Shown: positions 1 to 8,697, numbered from the stretch's first letter. The stretch: DNA of 64,000 bases from Streptomyces sp. Root1304 (GCF_001426405.1 NZ_LMEP01000004.1:162046-226045), one strand, 5' to 3'. Numbers and translations are program-made. The notes: generated from the sequence alone by a model not told the origin.

Positions 1-1167
1 GATCTTCAGGGTGTCGGGCTGCTTTCCGCCGGTGAAGAGGGAGCCGGGCATGGCGGCGCTGGAGGCGTCGGTGACGGCCGGGCCGCCGGTGGCGGTGACG
101 ATCGCCTCCCGGTCGAGGGCCCACTGCACGGCCTGGCGGACCTTCACGTTGTCGAAGGGGGCGCGGCCGGTGTGCATCTGGACCATCTCGGTACAGCTGC
201 TGGACTCGGCGAGCAGCCGGGCCTTGACATCGGCCTTGGTGAGCACCTTGGAGATGGATTCGGGGCGGAGCTGGGCCCAGGGGACGGCGGAGGCGTCGGA
301 GCCGGAGGAGGCGATGAGCCGGTCGTCGATCTGGTTGCCCTTGAGGCCCATGGTGACGACGATCCGGTCCGGGTACGCCTTGCGGACGGAGTCGCTCTTC
401 GGGTCCCAGTGGGTGTTGCGGACCAGGACGATCTGCTTGTCACGGGCGTACGTGTCGATCTTGTACGGTCCCGAGGAGAACGGGCGGTTGTCGTACTGGG
501 GGCCCTTGTCCTGCTTCGGCGGCACGGGGGCGAAGGTCGGCAGGGTGGCGGCGAAGGGGAACTCGGCGAAGGCCGTGTGGAGTTCGAAGACGATCGTGCG
601 GGCGTCGGGTGTCTTCACGGAGTCGAGGTGCTTGCCCTGGGCAGGCCCCTGGTACCCCTTGGCGCCGGCGAGGTAGCGGGCCGCGTAGTCGGGGCCGCCG
701 GGCAGGTCGGGGGAGAAGGACCGCTCCACGTTGTACTTGATGTCCTGCGCGGTGATCGGGGTGCCGTCCTCGTACTTCAGGCCCGGCTTGAGGCGGAAGG
801 TCCAGGTCTTGGCGCCGTTGGACGGGGTGCCGAGGTTCTCGGCGAGGTCGGGGACCAGTTCGCTGCCGCCGGCGCCGGGTGCCGCCTTGTAGGTGACCAG
901 GGTGCGGTAGAGCAGCCGGGTGCCGAAGTCCATGTCGGGCATCACCCAGTTGCGGGCCGGGTCGAGGTGGGTGAAGTCCTGGTTGGAGAGGACGCTGAGC
1001 GTGCCGCCCTTCTGCGGGGTGCCGCCGAGGACCGTTCCCACGGTGGTGGTCGCGGGGTTCTTGCCGGTCCGGGCGCCGCCGGACTTCTCTCCGCCGGAGC
1101 AGCCGGTCACGGCCAGGGTCAGGGTCGTCACCAAGGCGGTGGCCAGGACGTACGTGCGCTTGTTCAT
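1..1167 (-). CDS. ABC transporter substrate-binding lipoprotein, family 5 (peptide type), C-terminus outside window
   Basis: The reverse strand reads open from an ATG at 1167 to the window edge (389 codons, no stop), so the C-terminal part is missing. Residues 1-24 form a lipoprotein signal with the lipobox LAVTGC. After a Gly/Ser-rich linker the protein has features of the family 5 (OppA/DppA) binding proteins, such as GGTLSVLSNQDFTHLDPA and the TWTFRLKPGLKYEDGTPITA segment. Such proteins capture peptides or other small ligands outside the membrane for an ABC importer. It is transcribed divergently from the hydroxyproline genes and shares their intergenic region with its repeated sites. I infer uptake of hydroxyproline-containing peptides or a related ligand, but the ligand is not shown by the sequence. 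Confidence 0.88.
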   Translation of the reverse strand, partial: MNKRTYVLATALVTTLTLAVTGCSGGEKSGGARTGKNPATTTVGTVLGGTPQKGGTLSVLSNQDFTHLDPARNWVMPDMDFGTRLLYRTLVTYKAAPGAGGSELVPDLAENLGTPSNGAKTWTFRLKPGLKYEDGTPITAQDIKYNVERSFSPDLPGGPDYAARYLAGAKGYQGPAQGKHLDSVKTPDARTIVFELHTAFAEFPFAATLPTFAPVPPKQDKGPQYDNRPFSSGPYKIDTYARDKQIVLVRNTHWDPKSDSVRKAYPDRIVVTMGLKGNQIDDRLIASSGSDASAVPWAQLRPESISKVLTKADVKARLLAESSSCTEMVQMHTGRAPFDNVKVRQAVQWALDREAIVTATGGPAVTDASSAAMPGSLFTGGKQPDTLKI

Positions 1168-1228
1168 GGGTGGTCACTCCGTGGAACAGTCGGACAGCCG
1201 CAGGCAGCTGGAATGTGACCGGTAACAT

Positions 1229-1247
1229 AGTAATGTGAAATTGCACT
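1229..1247. promoter_or_regulatory. candidate operator 1 of the hydroxyproline locus
   Basis: The sequence AGTAATGTGAAATTGCACT lies between the divergent binding-protein gene and the dehydrogenase operon. Its outer arms AGTAAT and TGCACT recur in inverted orientation in the site at 1348-1368. An AATGT-type core also recurs at 4502-4521, in front of the second half of the pathway. The distribution fits an operator of the pathway regulator, presumably the GntR/FCD protein at 7979-8659; binding is inferred. Confidence 0.45.
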
Positions 1248-1347
1248 GACAAGGTATCGGGAGGGCCGTTACCCATCCGTGTCCGGAGGGTGTCGCGGCG
1301 ATGTCGCCGCATCGGCGATGCTCCCGGTCGGGGGTCTTGGCAGGGCC

Positions 1348-1368
1348 AGTGCAATGTGAAATATTACT
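1348..1368. promoter_or_regulatory. candidate operator 2, abutting the dehydrogenase start
   Basis: AGTGCAATGTGAAATATTAC(T) contains the same AGTGCA and ATTACT arms as the site at 1229-1247, in opposite order, and ends 3 nt before the GTG start at 1372. No Shine-Dalgarno sequence is visible before that GTG. The AATATT at 1360-1365 sits where a -10 box would be for a leaderless transcript starting at the GTG. A protein bound here would cover the start of transcription or translation, so repression is the likely outcome. This is inference from position and repetition. Confidence 0.45.
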
Positions 1369-1371
1369 GCG

Positions 1372-2523
1372 GTGCCCACGAGACAAACCTCGGACGTCAT
1401 CGTCATCGGCGCCGGCGTCGTCGGCGCGGCGTGCGCCCACTACGCGGCCCTCGCCGGCCTCTCCGTCACCGTCGTCGACCGCGGCTCCGTCGCGGGCGGC
1501 ACGACCGGAGCGGGCGAGGGCAACCTCCTGGTCTCCGACAAGGAGCCGGGCCCCGAACTCGAACTCGCCCTCCTCTCCACCACGCTGTGGACCGAACTCG
1601 CCGAGCGGCTCCCGCCGACCGTCGAGTACGAGGCCAAGGGCGGCCTCGTCGTCGCCTCCGGCGAGACGGGACTGAGCGCCCTGCGTGAGTTCGCGGCCCA
1701 CCAGGAGAAGTCGGGCGTCATCGCGCACGAGGTGCCGGGTGACCGGCTCCACGACCTGGAGCCCCACCTCGCACCGGGCCTCACCGGCGGATTCCACTAT
1801 CCACAGGACTCCCAGGTGATGCCCGCCCATGCTGCCGCGCGGCTGCTCAGCACCGCCGGCGACCGGGTCCGCCTCGCGCTGGGGGAGGAGGTCACCGGCC
1901 TCCTCACCGGCGCGGGCGGAGCGGTCCGCGGAGTGCGGACCGCGACCCGCGAACTCCACGCGCCCCACGTGGTGAACGCCGCCGGGACCTGGGGCGGCGC
2001 CGTCGCCGAACTCGCCGGTGTCGACCTGCCCGTACTGCCCCGCAGGGGCTTCGTCCTCGTCACCGAACCGCTGCCGCGCGTCGTCCGCCACAAGGTGTAC
2101 GCCGCCGACTACGTGGCCGACGTGGCCAGCGGCTCCGCCGCCCTCCAGACCTCCGCGGTCGTCGAGGGCACCCCGGCGGGACCCGTCCTCATCGGCGCCA
2201 GCCGGGAGCGCGTCGGATTCGACCGGAGCCTGTCCACCGAGGTGCTGCGCCGCCTCGCCGCCGGTGCCACCTCGCTGTTCCCCGTCCTCGGCACCGTACG
2301 GGCCATCCGGACCTACCTCGGCTTCCGCCCCTACCTGCCCGACCACCTGCCCGCCATCGGACCCGACCCCCGGGTCCCCGGGCTGCTGCACGCCTGCGGA
2401 CACGAGGGCGCGGGCATCGGGCTCGCGCCGGTGACCGGGCAGATCGTCGCCGCCTGCCTGACCGGCGCCGAACCTCCCCTCGACATCCGCCCGTTCCGAC
2501 CCGAGCGCTTCGCCACCGCCTGA
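1372..2523 (+). CDS. D-hydroxyproline dehydrogenase, FAD subunit (DadA/SoxB-like)
   Basis: A 383-residue FAD-dependent oxidoreductase of the DAO family. The N-terminus carries the dinucleotide-binding motif GAGVVGAACAHYAA (about residues 11-24). The C-terminus has the conserved HACGHEGAGIGLAPVTG segment typical of these enzymes. It is followed by a [2Fe-2S] subunit and a second FAD/NAD-type subunit, the arrangement of the heteromeric D-hydroxyproline dehydrogenases that oxidise cis-4-hydroxy-D-proline to pyrroline-4-hydroxy-2-carboxylate. The epimerase, deaminase and semialdehyde dehydrogenase downstream complete that pathway, which supports the assignment over generic sarcosine or D-amino-acid oxidation. 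The GTG start is chosen because the fold begins immediately after it. No ribosome binding site is visible, so a leaderless mRNA is possible. Confidence 0.85.
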   Translation: MPTRQTSDVIVIGAGVVGAACAHYAALAGLSVTVVDRGSVAGGTTGAGEGNLLVSDKEPGPELELALLSTTLWTELAERLPPTVEYEAKGGLVVASGETGLSALREFAAHQEKSGVIAHEVPGDRLHDLEPHLAPGLTGGFHYPQDSQVMPAHAAARLLSTAGDRVRLALGEEVTGLLTGAGGAVRGVRTATRELHAPHVVNAAGTWGGAVAELAGVDLPVLPRRGFVLVTEPLPRVVRHKVYAADYVADVASGSAALQTSAVVEGTPAGPVLIGASRERVGFDRSLSTEVLRRLAAGATSLFPVLGTVRAIRTYLGFRPYLPDHLPAIGPDPRVPGLLHACGHEGAGIGLAPVTGQIVAACLTGAEPPLDIRPFRPERFATA

Positions 2524-2554
2524 GGCGCGCCCCACCGTCACGAGAGGAGGGCCC

Positions 2555-2869
2555 GTGGCCCGCACCCCCACCGACCTGGTCGGTGCACAGCCCGACCCGC
2601 CGTTCGAGATCACCTTCGACGGCAGGCGGGTCACCGCCCTGCCCGGCCAGACCGTCGCCGCCGCCCTGTGGGGCGCGGGCATCCTGGCCTGGCGCACCAC
2701 CAGGGACGGCGGCCGGCCGCGCGGCGCCTTCTGCGGCATCGGCCAGTGCTACGACTGCCTCGCCACCGTCAACGGCGAGCCCAACCGGCGCGCCTGTCTG
2801 GTCCCCGCCCGCCCCGGCGACGCGATCACCACCCAGGAAGGACACGGCCATGACCGCCTCGGCGTCTGA
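2555..2869 (+). CDS. D-hydroxyproline dehydrogenase, [2Fe-2S] subunit
   Basis: A 104-residue ferredoxin-like small subunit. Cysteines 60, 65, 68 and 81 in the pattern C-x4-C-x2-C-x12-C match a plant-type [2Fe-2S] cluster as found in the gamma subunits of hydroxyproline and sarcosine-type dehydrogenases. It should pass electrons between the two flavin subunits. The GTG start follows a strong GAGGAGGG. Its last 20 nt overlap the start of the next subunit, so the two are probably translationally coupled. Confidence 0.86.
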   Translation: MARTPTDLVGAQPDPPFEITFDGRRVTALPGQTVAAALWGAGILAWRTTRDGGRPRGAFCGIGQCYDCLATVNGEPNRRACLVPARPGDAITTQEGHGHDRLGV

Positions 2870-4382
2870 GCCGAAGGACCCGGCGGCGACCGGACCCGTG
2901 GACCCGGCCGCGCCCGGTGCGGGCCCGCGCCCCGACGGGCCGTACGACCTCGTCGTGGTCGGCGCGGGCTCCGCCGGGCTCGCCGGAGCGGTCACCGCCG
3001 CCGAACTCGGCCTCTCCGTCGCCCTCCTGGACTCCTCGACCCAGCCCGGCGGGCAGTTCTACCGGCACCCGGCGCCCGCCCTCGGCGCCGTACGCCCCGA
3101 AGCGCTGCACCACGACTGGTCCGCCTTCGCCGGCCTGCGCCGACGCCTGGCGGAGAGCGACGTCGACCATCTGACCGGCCACCACGTGTGGACGGTGGTG
3201 AAGGAGGCCGACGGGAGCTGGGCCGCGCACGCGGTCACCGGCGCCGACGGTACGGCGGAGGCACCCGTCCGGGTCCGCGCCCGCGCGCTGCTGCTCGCCA
3301 CCGGCGCGTACGAGCGCCAGCTGCCCTTCCCCGGCTGGACCCTGCCCGGAGTGGTGGGCGCCGGGGGAGCGCAGGCCATGCTCAAGTCCGGGCTCGTGCT
3401 GCCCGGCCGCCGGGTGGTCGTGGCCGGCAGCGGACCGCTGCTGCTCGCCGTCGCCTCCTCGCTCGCCTCGGCGGGCGCGCGGGTGCCGGCGGTCGTCGAG
3501 GCGGCCGGATACCTGCGGTACGCCCGTACTCCCCGTGCCCTCCTCACCAACCCGCGCAAGGCCGTCGAGGCCCTCGTGCACGGCGCCGCACTGGCCCGGC
3601 ACCGGGTGCCCGTACGGCTGCGCAGCGCGGTGACCGAGGTGCACGGCACCGACCGGGTGGAGGCCGTCACGGTCTCCCGCCTGGACCGCGACTGGCGGCC
3701 CGTACCGGGGGCGGGCCGCCGGATCGCGTGCGACGCGCTCGCCGTCGGACACGGCCTCGTGCCCCAGATCGAGCTGGCCACGGCGGTCGGCTGCGCCGCC
3801 CGCGCGCTGCCGGACGGAACGCTGGGCCTGGTCCTGGACGACCTCCAGGAGAGCTCGGTCCCGGGGCTGTGGGCCGCGGGCGAGACCGGCGGCGTGGGAG
3901 GCGCCGAACTCGCCCGTACCGAAGGCGAGCTGGCCGGGAGGGCGATCGCCGCCCGGCTGCTCGGCCGCCGCGCCGGTGCGCGGCCGGCGGCCGGGGCGGT
4001 CGCGGGACTCCGGCGCCGCCGGGACCGGATGCGGGCCTTCGCCGACGTGATGTCCGCCGCGCACGCCCCCGGCCCCGGCTGGCCCGGCTGGCTGGCCGAC
4101 GACACGGACGTGTGCCGCTGCGAGGAGGTCCCCGCGGGCCGCATCCGCGAGGCGGTCGACGAGCTGGGGGCGCGCGACGCCCGCACCGTCAAACTCCTCA
4201 CCCGGGCCGGCATGGGGTGGTGTCAGGGCCGGATGTGCGCAACGGCCGTGGCCTGCCTCGCGGCCCGTGGCGGCACCCCCGAACCGCCCGCCGAGCGGCG
4301 CCCGTTCGCCGTGCCCGTACCGCTGGCGACGCTCGCCGCGCTGGACGGGACGGCGGACGGAAATGCCGAACCCTCCCGGTAG
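2850..4382 (+). CDS. D-hydroxyproline dehydrogenase, FAD/NAD(P)-binding large subunit
   Basis: A 510-residue protein counted from the ATG at 2850, which has GGAAG(G) just upstream; longer in-frame versions would overlap the previous gene heavily. After a Pro/Ala-rich stretch of about 30 residues comes the FAD motif VVGAGSAGLAGAVTAAE, then a second nucleotide-binding motif VVVAGSGPLLLAVASSLA. Near the C-terminus VCRCEEV and GMGWCQGRMC provide the four cysteines of a BFD-like [2Fe-2S] domain. This is the pyridine-nucleotide-disulfide-reductase-like subunit (HcnB type) of heteromeric amino-acid dehydrogenases. The three genes together form the second step of 4-hydroxyproline breakdown. Confidence 0.85.
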   Translation: MTASASEPKDPAATGPVDPAAPGAGPRPDGPYDLVVVGAGSAGLAGAVTAAELGLSVALLDSSTQPGGQFYRHPAPALGAVRPEALHHDWSAFAGLRRRLAESDVDHLTGHHVWTVVKEADGSWAAHAVTGADGTAEAPVRVRARALLLATGAYERQLPFPGWTLPGVVGAGGAQAMLKSGLVLPGRRVVVAGSGPLLLAVASSLASAGARVPAVVEAAGYLRYARTPRALLTNPRKAVEALVHGAALARHRVPVRLRSAVTEVHGTDRVEAVTVSRLDRDWRPVPGAGRRIACDALAVGHGLVPQIELATAVGCAARALPDGTLGLVLDDLQESSVPGLWAAGETGGVGGAELARTEGELAGRAIAARLLGRRAGARPAAGAVAGLRRRRDRMRAFADVMSAAHAPGPGWPGWLADDTDVCRCEEVPAGRIREAVDELGARDARTVKLLTRAGMGWCQGRMCATAVACLAARGGTPEPPAERRPFAVPVPLATLAALDGTADGNAEPSR

Positions 4383-4395
4383 CGGTTCGGGCGAC

Positions 4396-4431
4396 GCTGC
4401 CGGCGGCGGCCGGGACGCCGCCGCCGGCAGC
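4396..4431. terminator. strong GC hairpin splitting the hydroxyproline genes
   Basis: A perfect 15-bp stem (GCTGCCGGCGGCGGC at 4396-4410 with its complement at 4417-4431) and a 6-nt loop lie 14 nt after the dehydrogenase stop codon. There is no T-run, as is usual in Streptomyces. With the promoter-like, operator-bearing region at 4500-4530 it suggests that the deaminase-epimerase-aldehyde dehydrogenase genes form a separate transcript. Confidence 0.6.
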
Positions 4432-4501
4432 GGCATGGAAAGCCCTTCCGAAGAACCCCGAAAGTCGGTGGAGACCCCTTGCGGGCTCCCCCTTCCCTGT
4501 T

Positions 4502-4521
4502 AGTAAAATGTCACACATTAC
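4502..4521. promoter_or_regulatory. candidate operator 3 of the hydroxyproline locus
   Basis: AGTAAAATGTCACACATTAC contains the perfect dyad AATGT-CAC-ACATT and begins with an AGTAA similar to the sites at 1229-1247 and 1348-1368. It ends 15 nt before the deaminase start, overlapping the probable promoter and next to the AGAAAGG ribosome binding site. The best-symmetric of the three sites, it is the best candidate for defining the regulator's motif. Confidence 0.5.
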
Positions 4522-4536
4522 AGAAAGGTCGTCGAG

Positions 4537-5445
4537 ATGAACGCCACCACCTGGTCCACCGACCGTCCCTGGCGCGGAATCATGGTCGCCACCACCTTGC
4601 CCTTCAAGGAAGACCTCTCCGTCGACTACGACGCCTACGCCGAGCACGTGGCCTGGCTGATCGCCAACGGCTGCGACGGCGTCGTCCCCAACGGCTCCCT
4701 CGGCGAGTACCAGACCCTCACCGCCGAGGAGCGCGCCCAGGTCGTCCGTACCGCCGTCGCCGCCGCGGGCGACGGAGCGCGGGTCATGCCCGGCGTCGCC
4801 GCCTACGGCAGCGCCGAGTCCCGCCGCTGGGCCGAGCAGGCCGCCGAGGCGGGTTGCGGCTCGGTCCTGCTCCTGCCGCCCAACGCGTACCGCGCCGACG
4901 AGCGCTCCGTCGTCGCCCACTACGCCGACGTCGCCGGGGTCGGCATCCCCGTCGTCGCGTACAACAACCCGATCGACACCAAGGTCGACCTCGTCCCGAG
5001 CCTGCTCGCGAAGCTGCACGGCGACGGCAGCATCGTCGCCGTCAAGGAGTTCAGCGGCGACGTCCGCAGGGCGTACGAGATCGGCGAACTCGCCCCCGAG
5101 CTCGACCTGCTGATCGGCGCCGACGACGTCCTCCTGGAACTGGCCCTAGCCGGTGCCGTCGGCTGGATCGCCGGCTACCCCAACGCCTTCCCGGCCAGCT
5201 GCGCCGAGCTGTACCGCGCCGCCGTCTCGGGCGACATGACCACCGCCCGGTCGCTCTACTCCTCCCTGCACTCCCTGCTCCGCTGGGACTCCAAGGTCGA
5301 GTTCGTCCAGTCCATCAAGCTCTCCATGGACATCGCCGGCCGCAAGGGCGGAGCCACCCGCCCGCCGCGCCTCCCGCTCGTCGGCGCGACCGAGGCCGCC
5401 GTGCGCACCGCCACCGAGAAGGCCGTCGCCGACGGCCACCACTGA
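4537..5445 (+). CDS. pyrroline-4-hydroxy-2-carboxylate deaminase (DHDPS superfamily)
   Basis: A 302-residue TIM-barrel protein of the dihydrodipicolinate synthase/N-acetylneuraminate lyase superfamily. The Schiff-base lysine is K170 in VAVKEFSG and the conserved tyrosine is Y142 in VVAYNNP. The GSLGEYQTLT segment corresponds to the GTTGE loop of the family. In hydroxyproline catabolism a member of this superfamily removes ammonia from pyrroline-4-hydroxy-2-carboxylate, giving alpha-ketoglutarate semialdehyde. The adjacent epimerase and semialdehyde dehydrogenase make that role much more likely than lysine biosynthesis. Other DHDPS-like aldolases cannot be excluded by sequence alone. Confidence 0.82.
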   Translation: MNATTWSTDRPWRGIMVATTLPFKEDLSVDYDAYAEHVAWLIANGCDGVVPNGSLGEYQTLTAEERAQVVRTAVAAAGDGARVMPGVAAYGSAESRRWAEQAAEAGCGSVLLLPPNAYRADERSVVAHYADVAGVGIPVVAYNNPIDTKVDLVPSLLAKLHGDGSIVAVKEFSGDVRRAYEIGELAPELDLLIGADDVLLELALAGAVGWIAGYPNAFPASCAELYRAAVSGDMTTARSLYSSLHSLLRWDSKVEFVQSIKLSMDIAGRKGGATRPPRLPLVGATEAAVRTATEKAVADGHH

Positions 5446-5544
5446 CGGGACCCCCGCCGGTCGCCGGGGCACCCCGGCCACCGGCCGCCCCGGCCGCACC
5501 GGGCGCCGCCCCGACCGTTCCGACCGCCCACCGAAAGGAACTCC

Positions 5545-6549
5545 GTGCGTACGCGTCATGTCTTCCACGCCGTCGACTCCCACACCGAGGGCATGCCCAC
5601 CCGGGTGATCACCGGAGGCGTCGGTGTCATCCCCGGCGCCACCATGGCCGAGCGCAGGCTCCACTTCATCGAGCACCTGGACCACCTCAGGACGCTCCTG
5701 ATGTTCGAGCCGCGCGGCCACGCGGCGATGAGCGGCGCGATCCTCCAGCCGCCCACCCGCCCCGACGCCGACTACGGAGTCCTCTACATCGAGGTGTCGG
5801 GCCTCCTGCCGATGTGCGGCCACGGCACCATCGGCGTCGCGACCGTCCTCGTCGAGACCGGCATGGTCCCGGTGTCCGAACCCGTCACCACCGTGCGGCT
5901 CGACACCCCGGCGGGCCTCGTCTCCGTGGACGTCCAGGTGGAGGACGGCGCCGCGAAGTCCGCCACCTTCACCAACGTGCCCGCCTTCAGCGTCGGCCTG
6001 GACCGCGCCGTGGACGTCGCCGGCTTCGGCAAGGTCACCTACGACCTCGCCTTCGGCGGCAACTTCTACGCCTTCGTCTCCCTCGACGACCTCGGGCTGC
6101 CCTTCGAGCGCGACCGCAAGGACGACCTCCTCGCCGCCGGGCTGGCGATCATGGACGCCATCAACGCCTCCCCGGACCGGCCCGTGCACCCCACCCAGCC
6201 CGAGATCGCCGGGCTCAAGCACGTCTACCTCACCGCCCCCGGCTCCGACGCCACGCACTCGCGGCACGCGATGGCCATCCACCCCGGCTGGTTCGACCGC
6301 TCCCCGTGCGGCACCGGGACCAGCGCCAGGATGGCGCAGCTGCACGCCAGGGGCGAACTCCCGCTGGACCGCGACTTCGTCAACGAGTCCTTCATCGGCA
6401 CCCGGTTCACCGGCCGGATCACCGCAGGGCCGGACGTCGGCGGCTTCCCCGCCGTCGTCCCGACCGTCACCGGCCGCGCCTGGATCACCGGCACCGCGCA
6501 GTACTTCCTCGACCCGGACGACCCCTTCCCCGGAGGCTTCCTCCTGTGA
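5545..6549 (+). CDS. 4-hydroxyproline 2-epimerase (proline racemase family)
   Basis: A 334-residue member of the proline racemase family. Both catalytic cysteines are present: C91 in MCGHGTIGV and C255 in SPCGTGTSARMA. Two cysteines indicate a racemase/epimerase; the related trans-3-hydroxyproline dehydratases have Thr at the second or Ser at one of the sites. It should invert C2 of trans-4-hydroxy-L-proline to cis-4-hydroxy-D-proline, the substrate of the dehydrogenase encoded upstream. The GTG start at 5545 follows GAAAGGAA. The preceding 99 nt contain only a small GC hairpin (5463-5478). The stop overlaps the GTG of the next gene. Confidence 0.9.
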   Translation: MRTRHVFHAVDSHTEGMPTRVITGGVGVIPGATMAERRLHFIEHLDHLRTLLMFEPRGHAAMSGAILQPPTRPDADYGVLYIEVSGLLPMCGHGTIGVATVLVETGMVPVSEPVTTVRLDTPAGLVSVDVQVEDGAAKSATFTNVPAFSVGLDRAVDVAGFGKVTYDLAFGGNFYAFVSLDDLGLPFERDRKDDLLAAGLAIMDAINASPDRPVHPTQPEIAGLKHVYLTAPGSDATHSRHAMAIHPGWFDRSPCGTGTSARMAQLHARGELPLDRDFVNESFIGTRFTGRITAGPDVGGFPAVVPTVTGRAWITGTAQYFLDPDDPFPGGFLL

Positions 6550-7931
6550 TCACCGACGTTTCCACCCTCGTCTCCCGCAACCCCGCGGACCCGGACGACG
6601 TGCTCCTCCGCCTCACGACCCCGGGCGCCTTCGCCGCCGCGGACGCCGTCGAGCGGGCCCGCACGGCCCAGCCCGGCTGGCTCCGCGGCGGTGCCGCCGC
6701 GCGCTCGACCGCCCTCGGCGCGGTCGGCGCCGCCCTGGAGGCCGCGGCCGACGAACTGGCCGACCTCGCCGTGCGCGAGGTCGGCAAGCCCCTCAGCGAG
6801 GCCAGGGCCGAGATCGCCCGCGCCGCCGCGATCTGGCGCTACTACGCCCAGGCACCGTACGAGCCCACCGGCGCCGTCCACGAGACGGCGGCGGGGCCCG
6901 GACTGCTCCTGAACCGGCGCCGCCCGTACGGCGTGGCGGGGCTCGTCACGCCCTGGAACTTCCCCTTCGCCATCCCCAGCTGGAAGGCCGCCCCGGCGCT
7001 CGCGGTCGGCAACGCGGTCGTCCTCAAGCCGGCGCCCGAGGCCACCGCGTGCGCCCTGCGGCTCGCGGAGATCATCGAGCAGGCGCTGCCGGAGAAGGTG
7101 TTCACCGTCCTGCCGGGCGGTCCCACCGAGGGCAACGCCCTCGTCTCGGCCGCCGACGTCGTCTCCTTCACCGGCTCCACGCCCGTCGGCCGGGCCGTCG
7201 CCCGCGCGGCGACCGCGCGGGGCATCCCGGTCCAGGCCGAGATGGGCGGCCTGAACGCGGCGATCGTCCTGCCCGACGCGGACATCGGCCAGGCGGCCGC
7301 CCACATCGCCGCGGCCGTCGCGGGCTTCGCCGGCCAGAAGTGCACCGCCACCAGCCGGGTCGTCGCCGTCGGAGCCGCCCTGGAGCCGCTGCGCGAGGCC
7401 CTCTCCGAGGCCTTCCGCGCGGTCCGGGTCGGCGACCCCGCGGATCCGGCCACGGTGTGCGGGCCGCTCGTCCACGAGAGCGCGCGCGACCGCGTCGCCG
7501 AGGCCTGGGAGGGGCTCTCCGCGCTCGCCGGCGCCACCGTGCCGGGCCGGGCCGGCTGGTTCGCGGACCCCACCCTGGTGGAGAGGGTCCCGCCGGGTCA
7601 CCAGCTGCTCAACGAGGAGGTGTTCGGGCCCGTCGCGGCCCTGCTGCCCGCCGACGACCTCGCCCACGCGGTACGGATCACCAACTCCGTCCCGTACGGC
7701 CTCGTCACCTCGGTCCACACCTCCGACCTCAACGCGGCCCTGTACGGACTGGACCTCGTCGACACCGGCATGATCCGGATCAACGCCCCGTCCACCGGCG
7801 TCGACTTCCACCTGCCGTTCGGCGGGTCCAAGCAGTCCGGTCACGGCCCGCGCGAGCAGGGCAGGGCGGCCCTGGAGTTCTACACCTCGTCGCGTACGTA
7901 CACGCTGACCCCCGCGGGCTCGGCGGCGTGA
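6546..7931 (+). CDS. alpha-ketoglutarate semialdehyde dehydrogenase (aldehyde dehydrogenase family)
   Basis: A 461-residue NAD(P)-dependent aldehyde dehydrogenase. Conserved residues are N138 in VTPWNFPF, E232 in QAEMGGLN and the nucleophile C266 in GQKCTATSR. FTGSTPVGRAV is the coenzyme-binding glycine motif. The GTG start at 6546 overlaps the epimerase stop (GTGA), implying coupling; longer versions of this frame run antisense-like through the upstream genes and are not real. By context it oxidises alpha-ketoglutarate semialdehyde to alpha-ketoglutarate, the final step of hydroxyproline catabolism. Confidence 0.86.
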   Translation: MITDVSTLVSRNPADPDDVLLRLTTPGAFAAADAVERARTAQPGWLRGGAAARSTALGAVGAALEAAADELADLAVREVGKPLSEARAEIARAAAIWRYYAQAPYEPTGAVHETAAGPGLLLNRRRPYGVAGLVTPWNFPFAIPSWKAAPALAVGNAVVLKPAPEATACALRLAEIIEQALPEKVFTVLPGGPTEGNALVSAADVVSFTGSTPVGRAVARAATARGIPVQAEMGGLNAAIVLPDADIGQAAAHIAAAVAGFAGQKCTATSRVVAVGAALEPLREALSEAFRAVRVGDPADPATVCGPLVHESARDRVAEAWEGLSALAGATVPGRAGWFADPTLVERVPPGHQLLNEEVFGPVAALLPADDLAHAVRITNSVPYGLVTSVHTSDLNAALYGLDLVDTGMIRINAPSTGVDFHLPFGGSKQSGHGPREQGRAALEFYTSSRTYTLTPAGSAA

Positions 7932-7978
7932 CATCGTACGGTGGTGACGCCGGCCGAACCGAAGGGACCACCACCGTC

Positions 7979-8659
7979 ATGGGGCACCTGACCCACCGCG
8001 ACCTGAACGCCTCCCGAGAGCGGCTGCGCGACCAGGTCGCCCACGCCCTGCGGGCCGCCCTGATCTCCGGGGAACTGCGGCCCGGCGTGGTGTACTCGGC
8101 GCCCACCCTGGCCGAGGACTTCGGGATCTCCGCGACCCCCGTCCGCGAGGCGATGCTCGACCTGGCCCGGGAGGGCCTGGTCGAGCCCGTCCGCAACAAG
8201 GGCTTCCGGGTCACCGAGGTCGACGGCCGCGACCTCGACCAGTTCACCGAGATCCGCGCGCTCGTCGAGATCCCGACGGTCGTCCGCGTCACCCGGTCCG
8301 CCGCCCGCGAGGACCTGGAGGCGCTGCGGCCGGTGGCCGAGGAGATCGTGCGCGCCGCCCGCGAGCACGACCTCATCGGCTATCTGGAGGCCGACCGGCT
8401 CTTCCACCTCACCCTCCTCGGCCTGGCGGGCAACGAACGCCTGGTCGAGACCGTCGGCGACCTGCGCAAGCGCTCGCGGCTCTACGGGCTCACCGCCCTC
8501 GACGAGAGCGGCAACCTCATCCCCTCGGCCGAGGAGCACATCGAGCTCCTCGACCTCATGCTGGCCGGCGACGCCGAGGGCGCGGAGGCCTGCATGACCC
8601 GTCACCTGGGCCATGTCCGCTCGCTGTGGGCGAAGGACGACGGCCCGGCCGGCGCGTAG
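7979..8659 (+). CDS. GntR-family transcriptional regulator, FCD subgroup
   Basis: A 226-residue regulator. The winged helix-turn-helix (about residues 15-80) includes ALRAALISGELRPGVVYSAPTLAEDFGISATPVREAMLDL. The all-helical FCD effector domain follows and contains the typical EADRLFHLTLLGLAGNERL segment with metal-binding histidines. It ends the hydroxyproline operon, 47 nt after the aldehyde dehydrogenase, and is the obvious candidate for the regulator of the locus. The ATG at 7979 follows GAAGGGA; an in-frame GTG a few codons upstream cannot be ruled out. Confidence 0.85.
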   Translation: MGHLTHRDLNASRERLRDQVAHALRAALISGELRPGVVYSAPTLAEDFGISATPVREAMLDLAREGLVEPVRNKGFRVTEVDGRDLDQFTEIRALVEIPTVVRVTRSAAREDLEALRPVAEEIVRAAREHDLIGYLEADRLFHLTLLGLAGNERLVETVGDLRKRSRLYGLTALDESGNLIPSAEEHIELLDLMLAGDAEGAEACMTRHLGHVRSLWAKDDGPAGA

Positions 8660-8697
8660 CGCGGCCCCCCGGGATCCGTCTTCCGGGCCCGGGCGGG

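Noticed and set aside
4479..6545. 5' part of a 1150-codon open frame that ends as the aldehyde dehydrogenase
   Set aside because: It is an Arg/Pro/Gly-rich out-of-frame reading of the deaminase and epimerase genes; only the part from 6546 has family features.
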